From NCBI GenBank assembly GCA_036365455.1, contig JAWQUS010000027.1, forward strand, positions 20,882,501 through 20,946,500: 64,000 nt of DNA, in the 5' to 3' direction. Position numbers and translations under genes: made by a program. Shown piece after piece: positions 20,353-31,625 of this stretch. Source of the DNA: Macrosoma leucophasiata. Its lineage: Eukaryota; Arthropoda; Insecta; Lepidoptera; Hedylidae. The notes beneath the pieces were generated by a model. The model made no database searches, was not told where the DNA came from, and saw nothing but the letters and a program-made list of their open reading frames with translations. The number at the start of each line of letters is the position of its first letter. Position 1 is the first letter of the stretch.

Positions 20353-20670
20353 CGAAGTTTTTTTATGTAGGATGGAAGTGGCAAACATGCATGCAGTTCA
20401 CATTGATGTTAAGTGATGACTGCAGCCCATAGACAGCCGCACAAAGACCAAGGTCAAAATGCAGATGCGTTACCACCCCTGGGGCCTAAGGTGTTATGCC
20501 TCTGTGCCGGAAATTACAGGGCCGTACATTTCCGGTCAGTTGACCGGAACACGATAGTACTGAACATTACCATTTAGTGGCAAGTATATTAGGTAATGTA
20601 TTTATTTAATTTATTTAATGCGGTGGTGCCTACGCCCGCGAGCTCCGTCACTGGAGCTCTACTACCAGTA
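20353..20670 (-). repeat. Family A
   Basis: Near full length, with a TTTATTTAATTTATTTAA expansion before GCGGTGGTGCC. Confidence 0.8.
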
Positions 20671-20812
20671 TATATGCGAGATGAATGTTAGTGGATTCAA
20701 AATTAACAGAAGAGATGATGTATTGTGTCTATTGTCCTACGGGCATTTGACATTCGAGTCTCAAACTCCGCGAGAGCCTATTAGTTTTTTTTTTATTACG
20801 AAAAAACTCCAT

Positions 20813-20862
20813 ATACGTATGGCGGACTAAACGCCTAGTGGCGTTAAGTCCGCCATACGTAT
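20813..20862. repeat. Hairpin, 23-bp arms, 4-nt loop
   Basis: ATACGTATGGCGGACT with one A/A mismatch, then AACGCC-TAGT-GGCGTT. Flanked by A/T-rich TTTATTACG and TTTATGGGCATAAAA. Likely a very short MITE. Confidence 0.85.
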
Positions 20863-20882
20863 CTTTTTATGGGCATAAAAGT

Positions 20883-21155
20883 TTTTTTTTTTTTTTATGT
20901 CATTAAGTTGACAGACAAGCAGACGGGCTACCTGATGGTAAGTGGTCACCGTCGCCTATGGACATTTGCAACACCAGGGGAGTTGCCAACGCGCTGCCAG
21001 CCCTGAAGGACTCTTTTGACGCCATTTTTGAAGAACCCCATATTGTAGCACCGAGGGAACACCTCAGAGGGAAGTTCGTTCCACAGTTTACACGTTCTGG
21101 GCAGAAACGAACGAGAAAACCGCACCGTTGAGCACTGCCAGGTGTCCAGTCGGTA
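20883..21155 (-). pseudogene. LINE 3' end, second copy of the 8209 family
   Basis: Nearly the same sequence as 8209-8460, with a poly(T) stretch at 20883-20895 that is the poly(A) tail on the minus strand. Reads RSFLPRTCKLWNELPSE without the stop of the first copy. 5'-truncated at about 21155. Confidence 0.75.
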
Positions 21156-21402
21156 TGAATAAATAAATAAATAAAAATATCAACTATAAAAATATTTGAA
21201 AATATATGTATGAATGAATGCAGTTCATGTAAAACGATGCACCTTTCATACAAAACCTAACGTTTACAATGCACATTGAATAACTAGGTCATAAAACATA
21301 ATCAGTCTACATAATGGCTTCAGATAACGACTGAACCACGCTCCGACGTGACACAATAGTGTAATTTAGATGTCTTGAATATTGTAGGTATCCTAATATT
21401 AT

Positions 21403-21776
21403 TTTACTGGTGGTAGAGTTCCTAGTTCAGGAGCTCGGAGGCTTAGGGCGAGATTCACAGACCGCACTACGACTTTACTTTCGAGCAAAGTACGCTTCGA
21501 ACTGTCAAAACCCATACATTTCTGACAGTTCTAAGCATACTTTGCTCAAGGTAAAGTCGTAGTGCGGTCTGTGAATCTCACACTTAGACCACACTGCATT
21601 ACCTAATCTATTTGCCGCCAAATGGTAGTGTTCAGCACTATCGTGTGCCGGATAGATGGTAATGTATGACCCCGTAATAACTATCAGAGAGACATAATCA
21701 CTTAGGTCTCAGGGGTGGCCTCTGCGTTTTTATCTTTGGTTTTTGTGAAGATGTATCTAGGTTACAGTCATCATCT
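21403..21776 (+). repeat. Family A, split by the 21451 MITE
   Basis: 5' end TTTTACTGGTGGTAGAGTTC, resumes at GACCACACTGCATTACC; lacks the poly(A). Confidence 0.75.
21451..21588. mobile_element. MITE inside a family A copy
   Basis: GAGATTCACAGACCGCACTA and its inverse at 21563-21588 are perfect ends; a second inverted pair is AGCAAAGTACGCTT/AAGCATACTTTGCT. TTAG on both sides may be the duplication. Confidence 0.8.
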
Positions 21777-21917
21777 ATAGAAAGAAACAAAGAGAGAAAA
21801 GGCTTTATTGAAGCAGTCCTGAGAAAAAAAATTAAAAAACAACAAAATGTAAACAAAACTAAAATAGGTTGGTACCCGAGAACGAACAGAAAGGACATAT
21901 TCAATGAAAATATAAAC

Positions 21918-22208
21918 AGTAACTGGTGGTAGAGCTCCAGTGACGGAGCTCGCGGGCGTAGGCACCACCTCATTACCTAATATACTTGCCGTTAAATGGT
22001 AGTGTTCAGCACTATCGTGTTCCGGTCAAGTGGTAATGTACGGCTCTGTAATTTCCGGCACAGAGGCATAACACCTAATGCCTCAGGAGTGGCAGCGCAT
22101 TTGCATTTTGACCTCTGGTCATTGTGTGGGTGTCTATAGGCTGCAGTCATCACTTAATATCAATGTGAACTGCACGCTTGTTTGCCACTTTTATAACATA
22201 AAAAAAAA
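21918..22208 (+). repeat. Family A, full length
   Basis: AACTGGTGGTAGAGCTCCAG to CATAAAAAAAAAAG. Confidence 0.85.
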
Positions 22209-22339
22209 AAGTAAAAAGCACAGAATCAGAAATACAATTATTATGTACAACAAAAAACAACAATTGTTTTATATTATTTCGTATTCGTAACATGCTTGTG
22301 AAATATATTTTATTTTTAAAGAAAAATTGCCTAACTAGC

Positions 22340-22530
22340 ATAGTTGGTAATAGATGGCGCTACTGCTACTATAAAGCAATGCAATAGATGTGAAGGAAAG
22401 ATTTGACAAATCGGGCAGGGCTTCAGTAGCTCAATTGGAAGAGCGGCTGGACTAGATTCCCAGTAGGTCGCGAGTTCGAGCCTCGCCTGAAGTCAAATTT
22501 TTCTTTCCATTTTTCTTTAAAAATAAAAAA
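22340..22530 (+). repeat. tRNA-like repeat S3
   Basis: Core 22426-22495 folds as a tRNA: acceptor-like CTTCA/TGAAG, D stem GCTC/GAGC, anticodon-like stem CTGG/CCAG, T arm GCGAG-TTCGAGC-CTCGC. Preceded by AATAGATGGCGCTACTGC and followed by an A/T-rich CTTTCCATTTTTCTTT tail. The fold fits no normal isoacceptor closely, so it is treated as tRNA-derived, not a tRNA gene. Confidence 0.65.
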
Positions 22531-22799
22531 AAAACAACAAAAATACCTAAATTAAAAAAAATAAAACAATGCGTATCATCTGAACTGAACGTTTCATAGT
22601 CACATTCGTTTAATTTAAAAAAATACGTGTGTTATGCAACTTCTCCACTGAAGGTACTGAGTCAAATTACAGAACCATAGAGCTATTTCACACATTTAAT
22701 ATTTACTCTCTATGTAATGGACTCTCCACACCGGAGTTGCCGATCAATCGACGTTAATAAATTAGTTGAGAAGATCTAAACCAATTATATTTTGGATTA

Positions 22800-23683
22800 T
22801 CCTACTACTATTATAAAGGCGAAAGTTTGTATGTATGGATGTATGGATGTTTGTTACTCTTTCACGTAAAAACTACTGAATGGATTTGAATGAAACTTTA
22901 CCACAATATAGCTTATACATCAGAATAACACATAGGCTATAGCTTATACATCAGAATAACACATAGGCTACAATTTTTGAGGTTTTTAATGTGAGGTCGT
23001 AGAAAAAACACATTTTTTGCGCTTACATTGCAAACGCTGACTGAATCCTACAAGATAGATCAAAACAATTTACTACAGTATTGTACAACTTAAAAAGGTC
23101 TACAAAAAAGTCCGTGATGGTATATGTTTATCTCTTAGGAATAACCCACAATAACCATTTTTTATCCTTTACTTTGTACGAGAAATAATGGCTTATTTAC
23201 GAAGCGATTTTAAGCAATACAGTATTAATCCTTATCCAATTAAGTATCTTAAATACATTGTGCATTTAATAAAGATCAATATAGCTTTTTACAGCATGTA
23301 AATTAAATAAATATTTTCGAAGATATCACAGATTTAAAATGCAGAGTCATAGCAATTTCGGCGATAAATACCGTTTCGGTGATAAATACCGGCAGCGGCG
23401 CCAGGCGAACGGGGCGTGGGGGGAGCGGGGTAGGTGCGGTGGGGAAGAAGTGGCTCATCGCTGAGTGCGCGACCCGAACGCGGGCAGACGCGTGAGGGCA
23501 GACGTCGTTGACGGTTGTGTCCGTTTTGCGAATTTTCAAGGCACTAGCGATTTCTTTTTTGGTTAGGAGTTACACGTACAAATTAGGGCTCTGCAGTGCT
23601 TAGTTACCGTATTTCTTACTTATTACTAGACTAGACGGGACGAACCTGAAGTCCACGCGAACGAAGTCGCGGGCAAAAGCTAG
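22800..23683 (+). mobile_element. Long non-autonomous Helitron with a GC-rich core
   Basis: A|TCCTACTACTATTATAAAGG at the left and GTCGCGGGCAAAAGCTAG|T at the right bracket 884 bp. A 31-bp unit is duplicated at 22908-22969. The 3' third (about 23385-23530) is strikingly GC-rich and carries a doubled TTTCGG(C/T)GATAAATACC. No open frame looks like a protein, so the island is either element-specific or captured host DNA. Confidence 0.6.
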
Positions 23684-23694
23684 TATCATTATAA

Positions 23695-23962
23695 TTTTAC
23701 TAGTGGTGGAGCTCCAGTGATGGAGCTCGCGGGCGTAGGTATCACCGCATTACCTAGTATACCTACTTGCCGCTAAATGGTAGTGTTCAGCACTATCGTG
23801 CTCCGGTCATTTCCGGCACAGAGACATAACACCTTAGGCCTCAGGAGTGGTAACGCGTCTGCATTTGACATTGGTCTTTGTGTGGGTGTCGATAGGCTGC
23901 AGTCATCACTTAACATCAATGTGAACTGCATGCTTGTTTGCCACTACCATAATATAAAAAAA
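23695..23962 (+). repeat. Family A
   Basis: ACTAGTGGTGGAGCTCCAG to CCATAATATAAAAAAA; deletion after GCTCCGGTCA. Confidence 0.8.
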
Positions 23963-23983
23963 TTGAAAGAAACTTCAAGTAAA

Positions 23984-24700
23984 GGAATGGTATAAGAACT
24001 ATCACTTAGGAATAGGCTAGGCTTCTATATTGCCTATTTGGTGCCTGGCTGTGCCGTCCTAAATTTATGTTCTTAGGATTCAGTTAGTATGCGACAAATT
24101 AAGTAAGTATGCGACGTATCTGCGAAGATATCTATGTTGTTCTGATTTCTAGGGAAGTATTTATGCAGATTTCGTTAAGTTTCTATAATAGGAGAAGATA
24201 AATTAATCAATTAACCAATTCCGGACTTTTTCATTTTTGGCTTTTCACTAAAAAGCGCATATGTATTAAGCTGATATGATTCTTTTTAAATACGGTCGCC
24301 AGGCTTTATCTGCGGTTCAGCGGCTGTCGTGTGTAGACCCCTTTAATCAAACACATTTATGTGTTCATCAAACCTTTAACAAATCTCACCTAAAAGATTC
24401 AATATTTGATTTGATGTAATACTCTACCATGACTCCACCTGTAATAAATAATTCTGTACTTACTCCGAATGCTATAAACTTACTTCGTGGAAGCATACTA
24501 TGTGCCTAGGAAAGTACGTGTGTAAAATAAGAATAAACAAGTTCGAATTATGATTTATGGTAGAGCGAAGCAGGCATTGGTCCCGGGCAGACCATAACCT
24601 CGTGATAGCCCGAGACCACGGAAGCTGAAAAGCGGCGAAACGACGGTTTGATTTTAAATACAAATATCTGTTTAATATACGCGATATTAACAAGTTAGGC
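23984..24700. other. Unassigned sequence before a LINE fragment
   Basis: No gene. GAGACCACGGAAGCTGAAAA at about 24610 resembles the loop of the 13722 fold-back; a long minus-strand frame over 24472-24951 is antisense to the LINE frame and not credible. Confidence 0.4.
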
Positions 24701-24714
24701 GCCGTAAGTGAAAC

Positions 24715-24936
24715 TCGATTGGCCACACACTCCGAAGGGATCCTGATCACGTACCAAAACAGGCATTGGACCGGAACCCCCAAGGAAAGCGAAAACGTGG
24801 TCGTCCGAAGCAGGCTTGGCGACGAACGGTTACTGAAGAATTGAAGAAGATCGGGAAATATTGGAGTGAAATCAAGCGCGAGGCTCAAGACCGATCGAGA
24901 TGGAGAACCACTGTGGACGCCCTCTGCCCCATCTAG
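24715..24936 (+). pseudogene. LINE ORF2 C-terminal fragment
   Basis: A 73-codon open frame without Met reads SIGHTLRRDPDHVPKQAL, GKRKRGRPKQAWRRTV, ELKKIGKYWSEIKREAQDR, RWRTTVDALCPI and stops. This is the end of ORF2 in endonuclease/RT-type LINEs (GHxLR, KRxRGRPxxxWRRT, WRxxVxALCP). 5'-truncated at a stop just upstream. Confidence 0.8.
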
Positions 24937-25094
24937 GGGATATAGGACCATAAGTCAAGTAGTTCATACGCGATATATATTCGAAAACTGGTTTCATTTC
25001 AATGAGTGTAGCTCGCGAAAAGCTAAAGCTAAGAACATACTAGTGGTGTGGTAGACAGGTGTTTAATGCTATTATGTTCCTATGTAGGCTCTAG

Positions 25095-25385
25095 CGTGTT
25101 TCGCTTACGGGGTAGGCAAAGAGTGTGGAGCGCCAGATATGCCGGTCCTGGCACACCTTTGCTTCATCTACATTCATAATTCTCTTCATACATCCACGAC
25201 GATTTCTAAGACTATTCCTAAGACTAAGGGATCACCCTTAAGATAGTACTCGACCTATTTGGTCATAGTAGCCCAGGATGACCAAGACTGACCAGTCTTG
25301 GTCTTCCTGGGTCTTTGCAACCAAACTGCATTCGCATTGTTTAAATCTGTTTAGTCATTCGCTTCCACATTCTTTCCTTTTCCTT
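25095..25385 (-). pseudogene. LINE C-terminal fragment, family L-B
   Basis: Contains GGGGTAGGCAAAGAGTGTGG and CTACCTATTTGGTCAT-type segments shared with 31205, 44985 and 59228. Reads, with breaks, the minus-strand tail of the same ORF2 family. Strongly degraded. Confidence 0.55.
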
Positions 25386-25675
25386 TTTGATGCATGATTT
25401 AATGCATCTATTAATATGGCATTTGGAAGAATTATCGTGCAAAATAAAATTATCCTATTGTAGGTATCGTTTGATTGCATTATTTCCGTGTTCGTGGGAA
25501 TATAATAATATAAATTTTAGCACATGCAAACCACAGACGTACAATTGACCATTTAAAGTGTTTATTAACCGGAAAATTCATGCAAAAATAATTTCAATGT
25601 TTTGGTCCTGTTTTTTTTACTATAGGTTTAGATGATAAACGGTTTATGTAGCCAGGTTTTAGTCAGTTATAATTA

Positions 25676-25935
25676 GCCGCCTCAGTAGTCCAGTGGTAGC
25701 AGACTACTACCTACTGCTACGCTTGGGTTTTAGGTGCGAATTCCGGGTCAGGGACTATTAGAGATAAAGGACACATCTTGTTACAATTAAGATTTTTTAA
25801 TTTTCTGGAAGTTTCACGGTGTTATTCTCGGAGTCGGCCGGAATTTGGTAATGGGCCCTAAGATACCGATTGGCTTGCAATTGTTACAATACGTAATAGG
25901 CCTTTTACGTGACCAAAGCCTCCCATCGCGTATAC
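25676..25935 (+). repeat. SINE S2, degenerate
   Basis: CCTCAGTAGTCCAGTGGTAG and AGGTGCGAATTCCGGGTC keep the tRNA-like head; the body is shortened. Confidence 0.65.
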
Positions 25936-26493
25936 AGTTTTAGCCTCATACATAAACCTATTCAAGGTTTTATGGTGCTTTTTGTTTTACACTGTATGTA
26001 CACCTTATATTGAAATAAATAAATACAAATACATAAACAAAGAAATAGTTCATTTTTAGACACACACAATAATTAAATAAACATAATATTTTTTTAATTA
26101 GTCTTGTCTTGCCGTTTGTAAAAGAGAATAAGGAACATTTTGTTGATACCTATTTTTATTATTAAGTATTTTTGGACCATTATTTATTTCATTTTGTTTA
26201 CTTTGACATATTAATCAAGGTTTCAGTTGTTATTCGCTTTAATTTTATATTTTGTAATTTGACCTATCACAAGCAAATTCTATTATTTACAAGTGATAAA
26301 TACATTTTTGAGTTTGAGTTTAAAAGACAATATCACTGAATAAATAATTTAAGTTGTGCGGTGTTTTAAACCTAAATTTTATTACTCAAAACGGAAAAGG
26401 AAAGAAAAAGTATGATCTGAACTTATTTAAAGCCGCACAAACCAAGTGCAGCACTAGTCTATGACACTGGCGTTGACGTGACAAACGTAACAC
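25936..26493. other. Unassigned AT-rich sequence
   Basis: AT-rich intergenic DNA with no match to other parts of the window and no open frame of note. Confidence 0.4.
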
Positions 26494-26983
26494 AGGGTTT
26501 CTCAAACTTTCGGCTCCACGTACCCCTGTTGAAAAGTATCCAGGTGACAGCGAACCCCTCAACTTATTAACCCCCAAGGAAAACAATAAAATTGACTGTT
26601 GAAGAAAATAGTGTTTATGTTTCAATAAAAGGTAACAAAAAAAGTTGTTTTATATTATTTCGCATTAACACATGCTTGTGAAATATATTTTATTTAACGA
26701 AAAATGGAAAGAAAAATTTGAAGTCTCGCCTGAAGTCAAATTTTTCTTTCCATTTTTCGTTAAATAAAACAAATAAAGTGCCGAATGAAATATATTTTTA
26801 CTAGGTACTATTAATGTGATGGGTGTGCTTGTTTCTTGTCAGAAATGGAGTCAATTTTGGACAATTTTAACCTTTTTTCTGACTCGGCATCAAGTGGATT
26901 TATAGTAAATCTTGTCGCGAACCCCCTGCCGACGAATGGCGTACCCCTAGGGGTTCGCGTACCCCACTTTGAGAAACCCTGGT
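26494..26983. mobile_element. Non-autonomous hAT-type element
   Basis: CAGGGTTTCTCAAA at the left and TTTGAGAAACCCTG at the right are exact inverse ends; second inverted blocks are CCACGTACCCCTG and CGCGTACCCCACTTTG. Flanking octamers ACGTAACA and GTCTAACA agree at the last five bases, compatible with an old 8-bp duplication. An S3-like inverted pair lies inside (26635-26770). Confidence 0.7.
26635..26770. repeat. S3-related fold-back inside the hAT element
   Basis: GGAAAGAAAAATTTGA and TCAAATTTTTCTTTCC face each other around CCTGAAG; left flank ACACATGCTTGTGAAATATA is shared with 22290 and 52335 (inverse). The tRNA-like core has been lost. Confidence 0.55.
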
Positions 26984-27041
26984 CTAACACATTTCCCATT
27001 ACTATCAGAAATCAAAGGCCTCCGTGAAAGGGGCCTGGAGG

Positions 27042-27322
27042 AGACTGGTGGTAGAGCTCCAGTGACAGAGCTCGCGGGCGTAGGCACCACCGCATTACCT
27101 AATATACTTGCCGCTAAATGGTAGTGTTCAACACTATCGTGTTCCGATCAGGTGGTAATGTACGGCCCTGTAATTTCCGGCATAGAGGCATAAAACCTTA
27201 GGCCTCAGGAGTGTAACGCACCTGCATTTCGACCTTGGTCTTTGTGGGTGTCTATAGGCTGCAGTTATCACTTAACATCAATGTAAACTGCATTCTTGTT
27301 TGCCACGTCCATTACATAAAAA
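27042..27322 (+). repeat. Family A, full length
   Basis: GACTGGTGGTAGAGCTCCAG to CATTACATAAAAAAG. Confidence 0.85.
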
Positions 27323-27512
27323 AGAGGGATTCCTCTTCCACATATGTTCATACATTTTGAACTGCACCAATGTACAACATAGACACTCGGCTAACGATAA
27401 TTGTAATCGTGTTTCAATTGATCAGCCATCAGCGTCGTGTCGTGTCAAGTTAACTGCAGTTGTCTGCACACGCTATATCGACGGTAGGTATATTTATACT
27501 TTTTTATGTTAT

Positions 27513-27834
27513 AACGTAACGTAACTTCACGCCTGTAATCCCCGAAGGTGTAGGCAGAGGTAAATGCATGCATTCAATCATACATGCAAACACCCACGAC
27601 TCGCCGGTTACGTTTTGGCCCATGTAACAGGTGGCGAACCTGTTGCCATCTTCGGGCACATTACCATACTCCGGGGTACTGGGAAACTTCCAGAAAATGG
27701 AAAAATCCCAATAGAAGCAGAGATAAAGGATTTTTAACCGTTATCTCTGATAGTCCCCGACCCGGGAATCGAACCCAGGACCTCCTGCGTAATAGTAGTG
27801 GCCTGCTACCACTACGCTACTGAGGCAGGCAATG
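27513..27834 (-). repeat. SINE S2 with 10-bp target duplication
   Basis: TTTATGTTAT repeats at 27503-27512 and 27835-27844; B box appears as GGGAATCGAACCC on the plus strand. It landed at the 3' end of a family A copy (27835-28058). Confidence 0.85.
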
Positions 27835-28058
27835 TTTATGTTATGAAGTGGCAAACAAGCTTACAGTTTACATTGATGGTAATTATTAAACTGGAGATTT
27901 CCATATGCGTTGCCACTCCTGAGGTCTAAGGTATTATGCCTCTGTATTGGTAATTACAGGGCCATACATAACATGATAGTGCTGTACACATCATTTAGTG
28001 GCAAGTATATTAGGTAATGCGGTGGTGCTTACGCCCGCGAGGTGCAACCAGTAAAACA
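27835..28058 (-). repeat. Family A
   Basis: TTTATGTTATGAAGTGGC to GCAACCAGTAAAAC; an S2 SINE sits at its 3' tip. Confidence 0.8.
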
Positions 28059-28217
28059 TTGCAAATATGGCTAAAACTACGCGAGACCGTGTAGTTTTAT
28101 AGATAAGTGTAAAAATATAATTATTTAATCAGACTCAGGAGAATCTTGCTACTTGGACACATCTGATGGGCTTTTAGATTTTCACCTACCACCTAGGCAC
28201 CTTCTACAGCACACACC

Positions 28218-28515
28218 AAGAAATACTGCAGATCGTCTTTAGGAAAGAGATTTCGGCTAATTTCGGCTCTGTAGAGAGTATATCTTTCTTACACTACCTA
28301 TGTGACATTTGCTGACCATTTTGATCAAATGTTGACCAATCAGTGCAGTGCTCATAAAGATATAATGCACATCGAACATATTAAAGAGACAATCGGCTTG
28401 TTTCGACTTTGTAGAGCGTTATCTCTACTGCACACTACGTAAGCACTGATAGTCCGGTAATGGTCAAAGCTTGATCAAAATGGTGAGAAAGAGATAACAC
28501 TTTACAGACACACAA
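28218..28515. mobile_element. MITE M2, two overlapping or nested copies
   Basis: TGTAGAGCGTTATCTCT and GAGATAACACTTTACAG are inverted ends (28421-28505); a first, more decayed end is at 28235. ATAATGCACATCGAACATAT precedes it as in the other copies. Confidence 0.6.
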
Positions 28516-29093
28516 AAAACATTAGTATCTTTCACGAAGAGTATCTTGAATGTCAGCGTAGCATTAGCGGTCAACTACCACGAAGCTACCGAGGTAGTCA
28601 AAGGACAAGACTTATTGCAGTTATACCTATATAATTTTACATGCAATATAAAATGGTAAACATAAAATAGACTAGATTGGTTCAGTTCGACATGCATCAG
28701 CAGTGGTCGTCGGAGTGTCGTGTCGTGTCACATTAGCCACAATCCGACACGCGATGTCAATACTGTGCAAATGCATATCAATAGCGCTAAAACGACGCTG
28801 GTAATAAATTGAATAATTTACTCTTGTAATTGTAAAATAATTTAATCTCTTGGGATACGTCTAATATCTCGTAGGCTGATAGAATATGGATGGTATGTTA
28901 ATACTGGGGTCTGTAGAGATAGATGAAATCTAAACAAAATAGATGAATCTAAACAAAACAAGAGAAAGGATGAGGGAGGTTCAGTTTTTACTATAATGAA
29001 AATGTGTTAGTGACGGGCTCTAAACCTGTTGTCTCCCTTCATTATTCACGACCAACATCGTCATCATTTCAGCCGAAAGACGCCCATTGACAT
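28516..29093. other. Unassigned sequence
   Basis: Nothing recognisable apart from GTGTCGTGTCGTGTCACATT at about 28713; no open frame worth naming. Confidence 0.4.
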
Positions 29094-29407
29094 GAACGTC
29101 GTAGAGCAACACGGGCCACCGGCCGCGGCGGACCGGAGGAGAGTAGCCATATGCAGGCTTTCCCCTCTGTCAAAGTACAAAACCAAATGGTCCTATGCCT
29201 GTCGCGTAGATGTTTAAATGAGTGTGCTAAATTGTTTATGTATTTTGTTAAAGTTGAGGTGTGAGTTTCGTAGTAATAGAAGATTTTTGTAGTGTGAGTT
29301 TGTGTCACACGTAGTAGCAAAAAATGACAGACTGTTTTGCATTGGTAATAAACGCTATGGCTGCTCCCCTCCGGCTCCTCGGCCGGTGGGCCGAGTTGCT
29401 CTATGCA
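29094..29407. mobile_element. MITE M1, intact copy
   Basis: Ends GTAGAGCAACACGGGCCACC and GGTGGGCCGAGTTGCTCTAT are inverted; the body has TGTTTATGTATTTTGTTAAAG and AAAAAATGACAGACTG as in the other copies. No transposase. Confidence 0.75.
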
Positions 29408-29533
29408 TGAACGTAGAATTCTCCTCTTATAGTGGGGGGTGGGGTCATAACGTCTGGACCGGCCTTATCAAACATGAGGTCAGAATGCAAATGAACTGTC
29501 TGAACCCCTGAGGCCTGTAACCTAATTACATTT

Positions 29534-30297
29534 GTTACTGGTGGTTGAGTTCCAGTGTAGTTGAGGACAATTGAGATGGTGTGGGCATCTCGTTCGGATG
29601 GATAACTCTAGACTCCCTAAGTCTGTATTTTATTCACAATTGAGTGAGGGAAAACGCAAGCCGGGAGGTCAGTATCTGCGCTATAAAGACGTTTTGAAGC
29701 GGCATCTGACCGCATGTAACATATCACCTCATGAATGGGAATCACTTGCCCATCAACGAACACAGTGGCGTAACGTAACCACCAAGGCTGTTACCAGTTT
29801 CGAAAAGCGTCGTCTTCAGGACCTTGACTCCAAACGCCTGGCCAGAAAAGATCGCCCGAGACCCATATACAATTACACCCTTAACCAATCTGGCCAGTTG
29901 CATTGTCGGTCTTGCAACAGGACTTTCAAAACAAAGTTCGGGTTTGCGAGCCATATCCGCTCACACTCACGAATCTAGCCAAGCTTTTCGCCGTTGACGG
30001 ATAACGTCAAGGAGGACATCATCATCATCATCAGGAGCTCGAGGGCGAAGACCACCGCAGTATCTAATTTATCTGCCGCTAAATGGTAGTGTTCATCACT
30101 ATCGTGTTCCGGTTAGATGGTAATGTATGGTCCCGTAATAACAATGACAGAGACACAACATCGAAATTCTAAGGTCTCAGGTGGCAACGCATCTGCATTT
30201 TGACCTCTGGTCTTTCTATGGGTGTCTATAGGCTGCACTTATCACTTAACATCAATGTGAACTGCATGCTCGTTTGCCAACTTTGTAACATAAAAAA
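29534..30297 (+). repeat. Family A, split by a LINE
   Basis: 29534-29558 gives TTACTGGTGGTTGAGTTCC, 30034-30297 gives GGAGCTCGAGGGCGAAGACC to ACATAAAAAAAC. Confidence 0.8.
29559..30033 (+). pseudogene. LINE ORF2 C-terminus with C2H2 finger, inside a family A copy
   Basis: The 135-codon open frame 29571-29978 reads RWCGHLVRMDNSRLPKSVFY, SEGKRKPGGQYLRYKDVLKR, ISPHEWESLAHQRTQWRNV, and ends LHCRSCNRTF...GFASHIRSH, a C2H2 zinc finger typical of the very end of some RTE/Jockey-type ORF2 proteins. A 3' tail of ATC repeats (30013-30033) follows. The family A 5' hairpin is split on both sides (29534-29558 and 30034 on), so the LINE is the younger element. The frame has no stops, so this is a fairly recent 5'-truncated insertion. 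Confidence 0.85.
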
Positions 30298-30639
30298 ACA
30301 TGAGCCATTTGCTGTTTATTCTAACTTACACACCATAGCATTTGCACGTTTTATGTTTGCAAGAGTGACGAAAGCGACGTATTTTATGTAGTTATTTGAA
30401 AATGAAACTGTGTGTTTTATACTATCAATTACTTACCACTATGTAGTTTGCCTATGGGAAAACGTGTGCCATGGTAAATATGTGTGTTTAGTTAATAGGT
30501 ATAGCTTAAAATGTTTGCGCGGCATTTTATTGCCTCTGTGTTAGTCGGCCGTGGGAAGTATATCTGTAAACCTATGAACAGTACATGCTAGGGATGTCTC
30601 TCCTCTACTGAAAGTACGAGTAATTTACAGTGCTCATCA

Positions 30640-30830
30640 ATAAATAATGCACATCGAGCCTATGAAAGTAACAATCGGCCAGTTTCGACTTCGTAGAGCG
30701 TTATCTCTGCTGCACACTGTCTACGTAAGCATTGATAGTCCGGTATTGGTCAAAACTTGATCGAAATGGTGGACAAACGTCTTATTGGTTAGGTGCGTAA
30801 AAGATAACGCTCTACAGACCCGTAATAAGC
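30640..30830. mobile_element. MITE M2
   Basis: CGTAGAGCGTTATCTCTGC and AGATAACGCTCTACAGACC ends, body with GATAGTCCGGTATTGGTC. Confidence 0.65.
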
Positions 30831-30904
30831 CGTATTCTCCTTCCTGAGGTCGATGGTCGATGTGAGATCGATTCTTGTTGGATTCTGTAGTTACCAATGT
30901 GTCA

Positions 30905-31105
30905 GAACTACTCTATTCTATACAACTAAAGCGACGGCACGTGACGTCTCCATCGTCACAAGTGGAGGATATTTTTTCAGTAGTGCAGTAAGTCACACCA
31001 TTCCAATATGATAGTAGTAAATAAATTGACGCGGGATGCGCAGCTACGTCCCACAATAAAACTACCGCTATTGCGATCGCTAATCTGCCTGCCAAGCGTG
31101 ACGAT
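30905..31105. repeat. Repeat Z
   Basis: GATAAAACTAC/AATAAAACTACCGCTATTG and AATCTGCCTGCCAAGCGTGA recur at 36262 and, more distantly, 35320. Unclassified. Confidence 0.5.
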
Positions 31106-31204
31106 TATGGTATATGATCTCTTAATAACGCACAGCACTGTTGTAGACGTCTTTGGGGAAGGCTCTGTCTAACAGTGGATGTCTTTCGGCTGTAGTAATC
31201 TTGG

Positions 31205-31625
31205 TTAAGGATGACAAATAGTGAACTGTATGTTTTTTCACGCCAAGTCCCTTACAGGGTAGGCAGAGAGTGTGGAGCGCCAGATATTCCGGTCCTGACA
31301 CACCTTCCGTGCTTCTACATTCATAATTCTCTTCATACATGCACGCTGATTCCTAAGACTTTTGACCTCATCCCTACAGTACCTACTCGTCCTATTTGGT
31401 CATGGTAAGTCAGTTTTTGTCTTCTTGGGCCTCTGCAACTATTTACATTCGCATTGTATATCTGTTCAGTCATTCGCTCATTCAACATTCTTTCTATATG
31501 TCCGAACCATCGGAGCCTGCCTTTTTTCCACAGAAGAGTTAAATTATTCCGTGCTTTTGTCATTCTTACACCAATACTCTCATTCACACAAAGCCTCTTT
31601 CTTACGTCTTTATAAGGAACTATAA
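31205..31625 (-). pseudogene. LINE ORF2 C-terminus, family L-B, best copy
   Basis: The minus frame 31587-31333 reads MTKARNNLTLLWKKGRLRWF, GHIERMLNERMTEQIYNANV and TYHDQIGRVGTVG, a LINE C-terminus (RLRWFGHxxRM). The following TRNRRA-type segment is in other frames. Confidence 0.7.

Noticed and set aside
23303..23539. GC-rich island as a CpG-type promoter with a minus-strand gene
   Set aside because: It lies between Helitron 5' and 3' ends and the frame resembles no protein.
24472..24951. 159-codon minus-strand frame
   Set aside because: Antisense to the LINE ORF2 end at 24715-24936.
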